Source: Mauremys mutica (lineage: Eukaryota > Chordata > Testudines > Geoemydidae). Taken from it: DNA of 64,000 bases. Position numbers and translations under genes: made by a program. Of this stretch, positions 34,813 through 46,189 are shown one piece after another. How positions within the stretch are numbered: the stretch's first letter is position 1; each line of letters opens with the position of its first letter. The notes under the pieces are model-generated. The model was not told the DNA's origin. It worked only from the letters and a program-made list of their open reading frames with translations, and did no database searches. The stretch lies in assembly GCF_020497125.1 (NCBI RefSeq), contig NC_059077.1, positions 32,811,340 through 32,875,339 on the forward strand, written 5' to 3'.

Positions 34813-36027
34813 GGTATCCTTTATGATGTAGGCTCAATGTAGTGACTTCTCAACCACCCTCACCCCACATCCAGGTGCTGGTGGGTTGGCTCCCTGATGC
34901 CTGAATAATCACGGGCTGCCAGAATGGGCATGGAGGGCTGCTGGCAGCTGGTATAGGTGAGAATTGCTCTCAAGCAGTTCTTATTTGTGCTAGGGATTGG
35001 CCCAGTTCCTGGATAATCCTTGTATGGCAGCAGAGGGCAGAAAGGTGGCTTTAAGGTTCCTTTGCAAACACATACCCCTGTAGATTTGTATCAAGTGCCC
35101 CTCAGCCACAGCAGAGAACCAGGGCCTGATGAGGCTACTGTCATAATCTTAGTGAGAATCTGACTTGATCTAATTAATCGCAAAGACCTGGAGCCACCAG
35201 AAGGACAAAATGGAAAAATGATTCAGAGAGCTGGGAAACTTTTCCATTAGACAGACAGCATGGCTGATCCCAAATAGAAAAGTAATAGATTGAGCCCAAA
35301 ACAGGGGAGCTGACGAAAAGGAGTTGAGTCCCTGCCTTTTCTTCTAGTATTTCCAGTTGAAGACCTACATTTCTACTTTTAAACCTGTATGAGAAGACGG
35401 TGTCACAGTGCACTATATCAGAATGGTAGGAGCAGGTGGAAATAAAGTCATGGAAGACAAGACCTTTGAATTCAAAATATTGACAATGCTTAAAAGACCT
35501 GCATATCTGCCCAGCCACCTCATCACATTTGGACTGGTTTGATGGAAACTCTGTAACAAGTATTAAAAAACAAAATAAGTGAGTAAAAGAATATTGGTAT
35601 CTCTGGGCCAATTCAAAAGAGCAGTAAACATCACTAGCTTGTAGTCTGGGGAGTTGATTATTATATTGTTGTGTCTTATTTATAGAACTAAAAGCTTTTC
35701 ATTTGGACCTTCTTATATTTTAGGAATAAATATTGAGTATGAAATTATGTATTTACCTGGTAAGCTTTGTGTTTATTTTAATAAAAACTTGGAGGGGGGA
35801 GGCTGGAGGTTTTGATGCAATTTGGTGTGTTTTATCAGTGTATTCCCTACTGAATTATGGTAACAGATGTCTAAACACATTGAAAACAGATGTAGCAGAT
35901 TCTGCCTCTGCTGCCCAAAGCAGAGCCATCACTGTTCCCAGGCATTTCAGTTCGGATGGCAAAGTGCTTCCGTTGAGGAGGGAACCAGACTGGAATTGTG
36001 CCAGCGCTGAGCCCTCATAGTTCTAGA
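34813..36027. other. Gene-free stretch with a 145-codon minus frame
   Basis: The minus-strand frame 35174-35611 starts MAQRYQYSFTHLFCFLILV, which looks like a signal peptide, and contains 8 cysteines. I do not recognise it and see no intron-exon context. The rest shows nothing. Confidence 0.35.
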
Positions 36028-36758
36028 CAGGGGTGGCTCTAGACATTTTGCCGCCCCAAGCATGGAGGGTCCGCTGAAGCCGCAGGATCAGCGGACCCTC
36101 CGCAGGCAAGCCGCCGAAAGCACCCTGCCTGCCGCCCTAGCAGCGACCAGCAGAGCGCCCCCCGCGGCTTGCTGCCCCCAGGGCCGCCCAGAGGATTCCG
36201 AGGGCCCGGGGTCTTCGGCGGCGGGGGGCCCCGCTTCGGCGGTAAGTCGGCGGCGGGGGGTCCTTCCATTCTGGGACCCGCTGCCAAAGTACCCCAAAGA
36301 CCCACGGCGGGGACCCCCCGCCGCCGAATTACCGCCGAAGCGGGACCCGCCGCCGAAGTGCGGCCCCCACCGCGGGTCTTCGGGGCACTCCGGCGGCGGG
36401 TCCCGCAACTGAAGGACCCCCCCTGCCGCCGAATGACCGCCGAAGACCCGGCTGCACTCTGGCAGCGGGTCCCGCTTCGGCGGTAATTCGGTGGCGGGGG
36501 GTCCTTCTGTCCCGGAGAGGAAGGACCCCCCACCAGCGAATACCAGGAGCGAAGAAGCTCCGGGGGTCCGGGCCCTGCAAGAGTTTTCTGGGGCCCCCGG
36601 AGCGAGTGAAGGACCTGCTCCAGGGGCCCCGAAAAACTCTCGTGGGGGCCCCGCTGGGCCCAGGGCCTGGGGTAAATTGCCCCACTTGCCCCCCCCTCTG
36701 GGCGGCCCTGGCTGCCCCAAGCACGCGCTTGGAGCGCTGGTGCCTGGAGCCGCCACTG
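36028..36758. mobile_element. Outer hAT element (carries a nested hAT)
   Basis: Starts CAGGGGTGGCTCTAG and ends CTGGAGCCGCCACTG. The exact octamer GTTCTAGA flanks it (36020-36027 and 36759-36766). Its own sequence is 36028-36178 plus 36711-36758, of the same CCCCAAGCACGCGCTTGG family as 22090 and 24032. Confidence 0.92.
36179..36710. mobile_element. Inner hAT element nested in another hAT
   Basis: Starts CAGGGCCGCCCAGAGG and ends with the exact complement. The exact octamer GCTGCCCC flanks it (36171-36178 and 36711-36718). The interior has many CTTCGGCGG repeats in both directions and no transposase. Same family as 360-717 and 40347-40720, but longer (532 bp). Confidence 0.93.
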
Positions 36759-36766
36759 GTTCTAGA

Positions 36767-38071
36767 GGTGCCTGGAAAAAATCACAGTGCCCAAAATGTG
36801 ATTAAAATTCCTTGGGTCACATTTGCAATTCATTTGCATTAAATGCAGGAGACCACATCTACTCTAATTTTTAGGACAACAGTGTGGTTTGCAAAGACCA
36901 CAGGTCTCTGGTGGATGCAAGATAGCACCTTTACCAAGCAGCCTGCCACTCAGATCAGATGAAGCATTGCTCACAGGAAACTGTACTGTCTGCAAGTCAC
37001 ACCTTCATCATCATGCTATGTATTTATAAAGTTCTGTTGGTGTGCATGGCCCTGTGCAACAGGCAGATACTGTAACCTTAACTGAGAAGTCCCTGACTTT
37101 GAGCCTTTAAAATCTCAGCTAAGCCATGCTGGGCAGGGGCCAGTGGATGTGCAAAGGAGTCCCTGATTGTGATCTTCATTCACTTATGTACCATAGAAAT
37201 GGAAACTTCTTATATGACATATTAATTACAATGTTATTCGGTTCACAAGCTAACCACACAACTTTGAATAGGTAGCTGCAATTTAAATGTATCAGTTCAA
37301 CCTTTGAAATTGCTATTTGCACTTCTCTTTACCAGACAGAATTCTATTGCTTGTTAACAGGCAGTGTCTCTTTGTCCTAAGGCTGCCTGCTTTATCAGAA
37401 CAAGTTCCAGTAAGAAAGATATTCTTCTTCTACCGTTATTGAACACACTGTTATTTTTGCACAAACCCAAGTAAATGAACATGCCTGATGCAAAACAATG
37501 TTTACTTGAAATTATTTTTAAAAATCCATTATAATTTAATGTACAAAACCATTTAGTGCTCACAGTAGCTGTAAAAATACATTTACAATTGTATACAAGT
37601 CACTCAGTGTCTAAATGTGATCTTGTAAACTTCCTGGATTTAAAATTCCAGTAATAATAAAGTGTAGTATGCTTAATATACTTCAGATAGTGTGTGCATT
37701 TCCAAAGATGCTATCTATAATCACTATTTTATAGCCTCACATTCGTTCTAGCAAAATTGCTGTGAGAGAAACCAGGCAACATATTTCTTTCAAAGATATC
37801 TCAACAAATAAATAAATAATTATTGTCTGTGAAGGGACACTAACAATTTGAAAGTCACATTTCTGTCTGAAAATGTTCAACCTGCTCTAGTTACAATACC
37901 CACGATCACTATAACTGAAGGAAGTTGCTGAGGCTTTTGTTTTTTTCAGTTCGTTTGGGGTGTGTATTTGACTAGTGTGTACAGACAGTTTTGTTGTTTC
38001 CCCTGTGTAGTTCCTTGCTGAAAAGACCCTCGTAAACATCAACAGGGGAGCAGAGAACCCCTTATTCACAT
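36767..38071. other. Gene-free stretch downstream of MCIDAS
   Basis: AT-rich DNA with no recognised repeat. It may include distal MCIDAS 3' UTR. Confidence 0.4.
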
Positions 38072-38077
38072 TTTAAT
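38072..38077 (-). promoter_or_regulatory. Candidate poly(A) signal of MCIDAS
   Basis: TTTAAT on the plus strand is ATTAAA on the coding strand, about 340 bases after the MCIDAS stop. No AATAAA lies nearer, so this common variant is the best candidate. Confidence 0.35.
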
Positions 38078-38414
38078 TAATTTTTTTAAAGTTTCAAGGC
38101 ACACACACTATTTACAGAGATTTTAAAAAATCCAAATGGACAGTGTCCCTTTAAGTATCTCTCTAAACCTGCTCAGAAGTTGGAAGGGTCACAACAATGG
38201 CTTCAAAAGAAAAAAAACACCACAACTGCATTGTGGTAAATGCATCTTTTCCTTTTAAAAAAATCGCTTCCAGTTTCTGCGACAGACCCCGTCCTGTAAG
38301 TGGAAGTCACCTTGGGGGGCTAGGGCAGGCGGAACAGTGCCAAGTTCCAGTGCAGGCAGTGCGACGTTTTCATTGGAGACCTTGGCCAGTGTAGTTAGCT
38401 GATCGTTTCCTGGC

Positions 38415-41400
38415 TCAGCTGGGAACCCATCTAAACTTGTAGCCCCCGGTGGCTGTCCTGATAGTGAAAGCATTTCCTTGGGGGAAAGCTAGTGTCCGGA
38501 TCGTGCAGTGATCTGTGATGGAGGTCCTGAAAGACCCGCCTTCCTCCAGCTCGCTGTTACTCAGATCCACCGAGCTGCGACTGCTGCAAGTCTGCAGTCC
38601 GCTGAACGCCCCGTACATGTTAATAGCCTGGCTCTGGCTGTCCGGGGCCTGTGTGGCCTCCGCCTGCAGCCGAGGGCGCTTCGCCTCTCGGTTCTCATCA
38701 ATAGTCTGCAGCGCCGCGTTACAGGTGTCTGATATTTCCCTCAGGATTTCATCCACTTCTGCGCAGTCCTCCTGCCTGGCCGCGTACAGCTGCTCCAGGC
38801 TTCTCTTAGCTGAGCTCCTGGGAAGGAAAGCGTCGGCCCCCTCCTTGGACTGGTGGATCATCAGTTTCTGTAGGTGAAACAAAATGCAACTGGCTGCTTT
38901 AAACCGATCGCCGTGGCTCCCACTGGGCGCATCGCGTGGGCCGGGGAGTTGCAATATACACGCGTGGGAGCTTAGCTTTGGCTCCGGCTCCGCGTTTATG
39001 GCCTAAGGGCGCCCCCTGGGGGTCTCCGGGCTGCAAGCCTCGTGCAGTGAGAGGAATCGCTCACTTTTATACCCTGAGGATGGTGAGTAATGCTTTGGAA
39101 AAGAAACCTGGAGGAAACCGGAGCACTTACATCGAGCACACAGGCCAGCTGCTTCGCCTGGCTGGCTAGCTCCTTCAGCTGCACGTTTCTTTCCTTCAGG
39201 GAAGTGATCTCTTCCTGCTTTTGGGTTAATGTCACGTGCAGCTGTTGAACGACAAGGTGTGAGTTTGAAATCAAACATTTCATCTACCGTAGAAAGTCAG
39301 GTTACAGCTCACACGCGTGCACGGGCGCTGTAGTGTTCACACACCGTACGCAAACCGATTTAGGCTCTTTACCTTTGCAAACAGTATTGATCAGTAACCA
39401 AGGACCGTTCAGGAAACGACTTTGCCCAGCAAAGCTAGCAAGTGGGGCGCAATATGTGACACTTGCAATTACTCAGCTATCGAGCCAGGACCAGTTAGTT
39501 TGGAAGAAATATAAAACGTAGACAACCCTGTCTGAGTAATCTCTGCAATACCTGATCAGGATGCTTTTAGGAGCATTCGTTCTACCTTCATACCTGATTA
39601 TTTTCCACCAGTGCATCCCCTAACGCTTTCTGGTTTTGATCTGCCACATCTTTCCAGTACTGTTCCGCGGAGTTTTGCAAGTTCATGTGCGGAAGAGGAT
39701 TGTTTTGTGACCGTTGAATACAAGGGCTAAAGGCTGATCCGTCGCCGAGAGGGAACGTGAAATCCGCAGTGTCCAGTGGAGGTGGCATTAAGGAGGATGG
39801 GTCTATGGAGGAAATCACAAGAGTGAGATCATATCTCTTTACGCGGAAAAATCGTAAATATCTGAACTGGTGTTTAATTCAGTCGTGTAAGTCTGGAACC
39901 CTACTGACGTACCACAGCATTGGTATGTACCAAACACACATATTCCGTTTGCATCTCCTTGGGGTTGGACAACATTTTACAAAATCAATATGTCAGTGCA
40001 AACTTTTCTTAACGAATGCTACATTGGTGCATTCAATTATGTAATGTCCAATGACTAAACTGATAGCAAATTAAACTGGTACCCAAAAAGACAAAAGCAC
40101 GAGAGGGGACCAAAATGCAGTGTATGAAGCTAGGGGACCAAAGGCAGCCGGTGCTCTGTATGAATAATGATGTTAACATACAATAAGAAAAGTACTTGCC
40201 ACATATAAAACTATCGACAGCATCTCTGAACTCCTGGAAGTCGAACTCGGGTTCAGGTTGCAAGCAGTGGCTCTGAAACATGTAAAGGAAACATACAAGT
40301 TAATCAGCGCATTCAGATTCGTCAATCAAATCTGCCCACACACTAACAGGGCCGCCCAGAGGATTCCGGGGGCCCGGGGTCTTCGGCGGCGGGGGGCCCT
40401 TCCGTTCCGGGACCCGCCGCCAAAGTGCCCCGAAGACCCGCGGCGGGGGGGGGGGTGTCCCCGCCGCGGGCCTTCGGAGCACTTCGGCGGCGGGTCCCGG
40501 AACGGTAGGGGCCCCCCGCCGCCGAAGACCAGGCTGCGCTTCCGCGGCGGCGGCGGCGGCGGCAGGTCCCGCTTCCCTCCCCCCCCACCCCCCCGGCCTC
40601 GGCCTCGGCCCCTTACCCCCCTCCCCGCCCCGCCCCGGCCCGCTCTTCTCTTGGGGGCCCCTGCGGAGCCCGGGGCCCGGGGCAAATTGCCCCCTTTGCC
40701 CCCCCCTCTGGGCGGCCCTGCACACTAATGACGGGTCTCCAGCGCTGCTTCAGTTTGCTTGTCGGTGTGCACACGCTCTGTTGTGTGCACACTCACATAC
40801 CTGGAACTCTAGTCCCCAAGCTGGACACTGGAAAGGGCAAGCTTGCACTGCCATGGTCAGTGTAAAAGCTGATGGGCAGCACTTTGTGTCTCTACCAGTA
40901 TAAAGGTAAATGTGGCAGGTGACTAGTAATAGAAGAAAAGAGCAATCTCTGATCCGTTAACCATGATGGCACGCGTTGGGCTGCAGCCTGCCTGCCCTGG
41001 GGCCCCCCCATATAGGGGACTTATTCTATTCTCATTGGTTAGCAACACGAGCCAACCATATTCGTCCAGCCTGCGCATTCCTCCAGCGTCGGTGAACGAT
41101 TAACCTGAGCAGTTCCTGCTACAACAGCATTTCTCCCACACCTCGCTCTCAGATACTGTGCGCCCAGGCAGGTGTCTGTTCACAGAGAACCTCTTGTCTT
41201 GCCTTCCTACGGATCGCTTTATTCCTGCACAGTTCTTCTCCTCTCTTCCAATCTCTTTCTCTCTCTCGATTTTGGATGGATGGAAGAAAACACACTTTCT
41301 TGTGCACCCATATAGCATTCTGAATGACCAGTACATCTGTGATCGTGGCCAGAAGCACGGTGGGCATCCTGGCAAATAACAGTCCTTTAAAATATGAATT

Positions 41401-44400
41401 TAGCTCGTGTGCAGTTGCACGCAGGTATAGACTACACCGAGGGGAAAGAAAATTGTGCAAAAAAAGTGTGCACGGTTACCTTTTTTAAATTTCTTCTTGC
41501 TACATTCTGTCATCTATTTGTCTGCTCCACTACACAACAAAAAGATCCAGACACAACAAAAGCCCCACCTGTGTTCTCTGGCATCCTCCCTCGCAGATTC
41601 AGCTGGTACTGCAGAGGACACAGCTAGCTGTATATGTGTCTTTCATATATACATTTCCCGTTTCTATTTCAGATCTTACTTATTCATCTTTTAAACATGC
41701 AGCAGCCAGACTCCCAGCTAAGACAGAGCAACCAGGAGATACCACTCTGCTCTCATTCTCAGATTCTAGATCCAGGTAAAGGTCCTCATCCTAATCTTTC
41801 AAGGCCTGAATGGGGTTGGGTCTAGCTATCTTTGAAACCATTTCCCTTTCCATCACCCATCAACTGTGATCAACAGGGATGCTGCTATTAATGAAGCTCA
41901 GAGCCTAGCTTTATTGGTCTGGATACCAAAGTCATTGGGTGTATCATAAATACATAGAAAGACATGACCTAGGGACACGATTCTTGTGGTAGGAGACCCT
42001 CCTTAGATATGGAGATCCGGATGAAAGCAATATATGTCACTTTTAAGGTGCAGTGCAAAAGTGTCTCTCTCTTTCAGCAAGCCTTGCCCCAACAATGCCG
42101 GCTGCAGAATAGCTCCGTTCACGCAAGAGACTCGATAAAGAATAACCTCACTCAAGAGAGCAACATAAGGAGGGAGAGATCTTGGACAGAAATTGTGCCC
42201 ATTTTACAGATGGGGGAATTGAAGCTCGGTGAGGGTAAGTGACCTGCAAAGAGATGTCTGTCACAGTTGGGAATGACAGACTAGAACTCAGATCACCTGA
42301 CTCCTAGTGGTCTTGTACTATGCCTACAGCACCACTCCCCCTCTCAGTGAGCATGCACTGCTATCAATAACCCCTTTTCCTACATTGGTACCAGAGTGAT
42401 CTTTTTCTGATCTCCCACACTTTTGGAGTGAACCCCAGTAATTTTATCTTAATTTCAATCCCTGAAAATGGAATGTTTTGACAAGTAAAGGGGCAAAGCG
42501 CTATTCAGCTAAATGCCTATTCATACAGGCTCTGTAATTCAGCTCAGCTTGAAAAGAGAGCGTGCTACAAAACTTTTCAAATGGTGTAGCTAATGCAGGG
42601 AGATTTGAAACAGTAGTGTAGGATTTTTCATTCATTTTATTAGTGGCTAGTAGATAGAGCACTGGACTGGGACTCAGGAGACCTAGGTTCTATTCCTTGC
42701 TTTGCTATTGGCCTGCTGAGTGACCTTGGGTAAGTCATTTCCCTGCCCTGTACCTCAGTTTCCCCATCTGTAAAATGGGGGTAATGATACTGACATCCTT
42801 TGTAACACACTTTGAGCTCTACTGATGAAAAGTCTCCTAGAAGAGCTAGCTATAATATATTATTACAATAGCGTCCAGATGCCCCACTCACAATCAAATC
42901 CCCATTGTGCTAGGAGTGGTACAAACATTGCAAGAGACACATCCTCCCCCCCACCCTCCCCACAGGACAATCATGTGAGGAAAGAGATGGTGGCATAAAC
43001 TAGCAGGGCTAAATAGCTTGGAGTAAACAATGGAGCGCAGAGGTCCCTACTAGCCCTCCACCTACCCCATCTGTGGATTGCTTCTAAAATGCTAGGCAGT
43101 ATTTATTCTGATTTATACATTTCTTAACCCATTTCAGGAAGAGTCTCAGCCTCAGGAGTGACTGATTTCTGACCCTTTTGAAACTCAAGGCGGTGCATTT
43201 CTGTTAGAGCAGGGATTTTCAAACTGTGGGTCATTACCCCCATTTTAATAGGGTTGCCAAGGCTGGTGTTGGCCCTGGGCCCCAGCAAGTCTGAAGCCCA
43301 AGCCCCACCGCCCAGGGCCCAAGCCCCACCACCCAGGACTAAGGTCACATGCCCCCCACCGAGGGCAGTAGCCCTTGGGCTTCAGTTTTGCACACACCCC
43401 CAGGGCAGCGGGGCTCAGGCGGGCTCCATCTTCAAGCCCCGCTCCTGGGTTGTAGTAATTTTTTGTTGTCAGAAGGGGGTCCCCATGCAATGAAGTTTGA
43501 GAACCTCTGCGTTAGAGGTTTCTGCTTTACTCGCTGGAGGACCTGCATGGGCCAGATCCAAAGCTCACTGATGTCATTGGGTGTATTTCAAATGATTGCA
43601 ACAGGCTTTGGAGTATGCTCCATATTAGCACCAGGATGAGTAAGAAAGAGACCAATGTCTATCTTTAGTACCTAGCTGTTTCCAGAACACAGGCACTGAG
43701 TGCCCCCTTCGCCAATTCCCGCACTGGGTCTTCCGTCTTCGCCATACAGCCTAGAGCTGCTAGTCGTCCGTAAATCAACCCATCTGCCAACGAGAGAGGG
43801 CGGGACAGATGGGAGAGCACGAGGACGAAGCTGAGCCAACACTCAGCTTGAAGCCGGCGGCATTCTGTGAAGGGGTGGAACCACCAACACCTGTTCCGAG
43901 CTGGAACCAGGGGGAAGATGGTCCTGTCTGACTCTGGATTTGCAAAGCGAAGGTCGCTTGGTCCCTGTTTGCTTGTCCATAGTCTCGCCTTGCTATAGGC
44001 GCAGAGCCTGCTGTTCGGGGCATGAGTGACCTGCAGGTGATACTTCCAAACGAAATGCACAGCGAGCTCATTAAACAGCCCCCCTCCCTTTGCAGCAGCC
44101 AGGGAATCAGGGACTCCTCAAGGGCGCTTTGGGAAGATGGCTACGTCTTAACCCGTATGAACTGCCCCAGAAGTCAGCAGGAGACTTGCCAAAGGGAGCT
44201 CTATTAAAGGGTAAGCACTTCAATATATCCAGAGACTCATCCACCGCTTGCACTGATAGCTACCAGAATGCCTTGATCTTTTCTTAGCTGAAGTGTACAA
44301 ACCCCACCCATCACTATTTCTGAACGGATTGGATATAGCAAATAGCCATCCTAGCTACCTGCCCGTTCATTTAAAGAGCGAGGAAGGAGGTCAGAGAAGC

Positions 44401-45134
44401 GGCTCAAACGTGCGTGGAAATGCCGCCTCTTCCTTTGCGAACGCCCGTGCGCCAGATGAAGTTGAGGAAAAAGTGTATCTGAATTAAACTGGGGGATACT
44501 CAGAGGATGCCTCGTGGGAGTGGGGGTGTCCGGGGAGGTGAGGGGGTGTCAATTCGGACTCAGTTACCTGCGGGGCAGCTGCGACACTAGAAGTCTCCTG
44601 CTGAAAGACCGAGGTGCAGTCTGCTAAATCTTGCCAGTCGATGGTGGCAAGTGCTGGGGGGAAGAGAAACAGACATTTACAACAATGCTCGTTGTAGGTG
44701 GCAAGTGCTGCTGGGGGGGGGGAAGAAACAGACATTTACAACAAATGTTCGTTGGAGGCGACAGGTGCAGGGGAGCGCAGCAGCTCCTTTGACACCCGCT
44801 TTCCGCTTTTGCCCTGGTCCTTGCCCAGACGGGTGGCCAGAAGAGGCTAGGCACAAGCCCGGGGACTCCTGCTTTCACACAAAGCGGGGAAGGGGGTTCG
44901 ACCAGTTAGAATTCGGATTCACCACAACTCACCTAGCTCTACCGTGTCGGGAGGCTGCTCACTGTAAACTGCCACTGGAGTGGGGCTGGCAAAGCTCTTC
45001 CGCGGCGCGGGACCGTCTCCCAAACGCACCTTCCTCTCGAGCTTGGCGGGCTTCTTGCCTAGCCGGCTGCACAGATCTCGCACCCTGTTGGGACAGATGC
45101 TGTCAAAGGCTTTCCTGCCGCTGCGGTTCTGCAT
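38415..45134 (-). CDS. MCIDAS: Multicilin (geminin-family regulator of multiciliated cells)
   Basis: Nuclear co-regulator that, with E2F4/5 and DP1, activates centriole-amplification and ciliogenesis genes; known partner geminin. Six coding exons: 45134-44933, 44653-44568, 40272-40200, 39802-39594, 39241-39131, 38867-38415. Phases agree and give 377 codons (human about 385). Seen in order: N-terminal [11 protein letters not shown] (residues 7-17), [10 protein letters not shown] (72-81, exon 2), [13 protein letters not shown] (exon 3), a coiled coil at about 167-230 ([24 protein letters not shown], then LTQKQEEI...[12 protein letters not shown]), and the C-terminal TIRT domain (349 on: [13 protein letters not shown]...YKFRWVPS), which binds E2F/DP. 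The start is the first ATG before the conserved N-terminus, in a CpG-rich region. Oddities: duplicated exon 2 acceptor, probable GC donor after exon 3, hAT element in intron 2. It lies head-to-tail with CCNO, its transcriptional target. Confidence 0.96.
40194..40200 (-). promoter_or_regulatory. Probable GC-type splice donor, MCIDAS intron 3
   Basis: After ATA TGT G the coding strand reads gcaagt, the consensus GC donor. The joined codon is GAC (Asp). A GT four bases upstream (TAT|gtggca) also keeps the frame but is a weak donor and would give Tyr. Confidence 0.65.
40347..40720. mobile_element. hAT MITE in MCIDAS intron 2
   Basis: Exact CAGGGCCGCCCAGAGG inverted ends and exact octamer CACACTAA on both sides (40339-40346 and 40721-40728). 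The edge is 74 bases upstream of the exon 3 acceptor on the coding strand. The interior is related to 360-717 in reverse orientation. Confidence 0.93.
40729..42170. other. MCIDAS intron 2, unannotated part
   Basis: No exon or recognised element. At 41031-41052 ATTGGTTAGCAAC combines a CCAAT-box sequence with an RGCAAC half-site; this is only suggestive of a regulatory site. Confidence 0.35.
42175..42345 (-). mobile_element. MIR-like SINE, minus orientation, in MCIDAS intron 2
   Basis: CCCATTTTACAGATGGGGGAATTGAAGC, then GTAAGTGACCTGC, is the reverse complement of the MIR core. Confidence 0.7.
42638..42870 (+). mobile_element. MIR-like SINE, plus orientation, in MCIDAS intron 2
   Basis: The tRNA-like head AGTGGCTAGTAGATAGAGC is followed by GGACTGGGACTCAGGAGACC, CTTGGGTAAGTCATTTCC, CTCAGTTTCCCCATCTGTAA and a TTTGAGCTCTACTGATG tail, in MIR order. 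It is nearly full length. Confidence 0.8.
43210..43509. mobile_element. hAT (Charlie-like) element in MCIDAS intron 2
   Basis: Ends CAGGGATTTTCAAACT and AGTTTGAGAACCTCTG are inverted. Flanks TGTTAGAG (43202-43209) and CGTTAGAG (43510-43517) match at 7 of 8. It is 300 bp with no coding region. The two Charlie-like copies (893 and here) differ in interior. Confidence 0.85.
44643..44773 (-). repeat. Tandem duplication of the MCIDAS exon 2 acceptor
   Basis: Copy 1 (44643-44696) holds the functional acceptor and first codons of exon 2. Copy 2 (44697-44756) begins exactly 54 bases further upstream, with its own pyrimidine tract and CAGCAG, then CACTTGCCACC. A third partial copy (44757-44773) is degenerate. 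If the copy 2 acceptor at 44707 is used, exon 2 gains 54 bases, in frame and open (18 extra residues). Confidence 0.9.
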
Positions 45135-45420
45135 GGCGCAGGCTGGACCCGGGCCTTAGCTTAGCTCTGGCTTTTGGGACCCCGCGGCTCTCCCCGCCCG
45201 CGGCTCTCTCCGCCCCGCTCTCTGCAGGCAAACCCGTCCAGAGGCTGCACATGGCCGTTACAGGGCTGGTTTTGACACCGTTGGAGGGGCCCCGACCGGT
45301 CTCCAGGGCAGCGGGTCCAGGGGGAGCGGAGAGGGGGGGTGAATGGAGAGCGGGGGCGGGGCTGGCTGCAGAGTGAGCGCCAGAGGTGGCGCCTTCGCCT
45401 TGGCACAATCTGCGCCCTGC
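45135..45420 (-). promoter_or_regulatory. MCIDAS promoter region, CpG-rich
   Basis: The 280 bases upstream of the MCIDAS ATG are GC- and CpG-rich, with CCCCGCCC and CCGCCCC (GC boxes). No TATA box near the start is seen. The transcription start is unknown. CpG richness continues to about 45600. Confidence 0.5.
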
Positions 45421-46189
45421 AGAGGCGCTAACAGTTAACCTGGCAACAGGGCATCGCCTGGGTCCTGCAGCAGCGGCAGCATTGCGCCCTTGCAGCGCAC
45501 ATTGGCGCCGGCACAGGGCCGTATCCAGCGGGCTTACGCCCAGCCCCGAACCAGAATCTGTTTGGCTGGACTCGTTGGCTCCAGCGTGCCAGGGAGCTGA
45601 CGGGGCGCAGCAAAGTCACAGGCTAAGGGCTCACACAGCACGGTGATGGGCGAGAGAAGAACTCACCTGGGCCATAGCTAGAGACCTCCCCATGCAGGAC
45701 ACCGCAATAAGTGCGGTTATTAAAAACATGACTCTGACAAAAAGGAGGGGAAATATGTTACTCCCCCAGAATCATTTACATCAGAGGTGAAACCGCGTTA
45801 GTTCATCCAAACTATCCTTCTACCAAAGCAGGAGACCTCCCTATATTACATAGTCTAGGGCGTGGTCCAGAGGAATTTTAAATCCAAGGCCCCTTGTCTT
45901 TATTCTTTGCATTATCCCCCTCATCTAGATTGTATCCACCTGTTTGTTTTTGTCTGGTCTGCAGAGTGCTGTGTACATACATGCTTGGGTGTAAGTGCAA
46001 CAAATAATCATCAGTATCTGGAAAAGACGGTGTTTTCTGAAGCACAAACTTCAGCAATACCCCCCCAGCGGGACACAACCTTGTGTACAAAGAGATCAAC
46101 ACAACCGGCTGTAATGATGGATAGGCATATGGTGTCTTTTAAAATGCACAACCTAGACCTGCAAGCGGGTGGCTCTCACTTTAAAGAGA
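45421..46189. other. MCIDAS-CCNO intergenic, unannotated
   Basis: GC-rich up to about 45650, then ordinary sequence. No exon recognised. Confidence 0.4.

Noticed and set aside
36039..36805. Frames of up to 222 codons over the nested hAT pair
   Set aside because: Same compositional cause. They cross element boundaries and exist on both strands.
40194..40205. GT donor TAT|gtggca for MCIDAS exon 3
   Set aside because: It keeps the frame, but the donor is weak and replaces the expected Asp with Tyr. The GC donor with gcaagt is preferred, though not proven.
40258..40728. 156-codon plus-strand frame
   Set aside because: It runs through MCIDAS exon 3 antisense and a hAT MITE; composition artefact.
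44651..45376. 241-codon plus-strand frame
   Set aside because: Antisense shadow of MCIDAS exons 1-2 and their CpG-rich flank.
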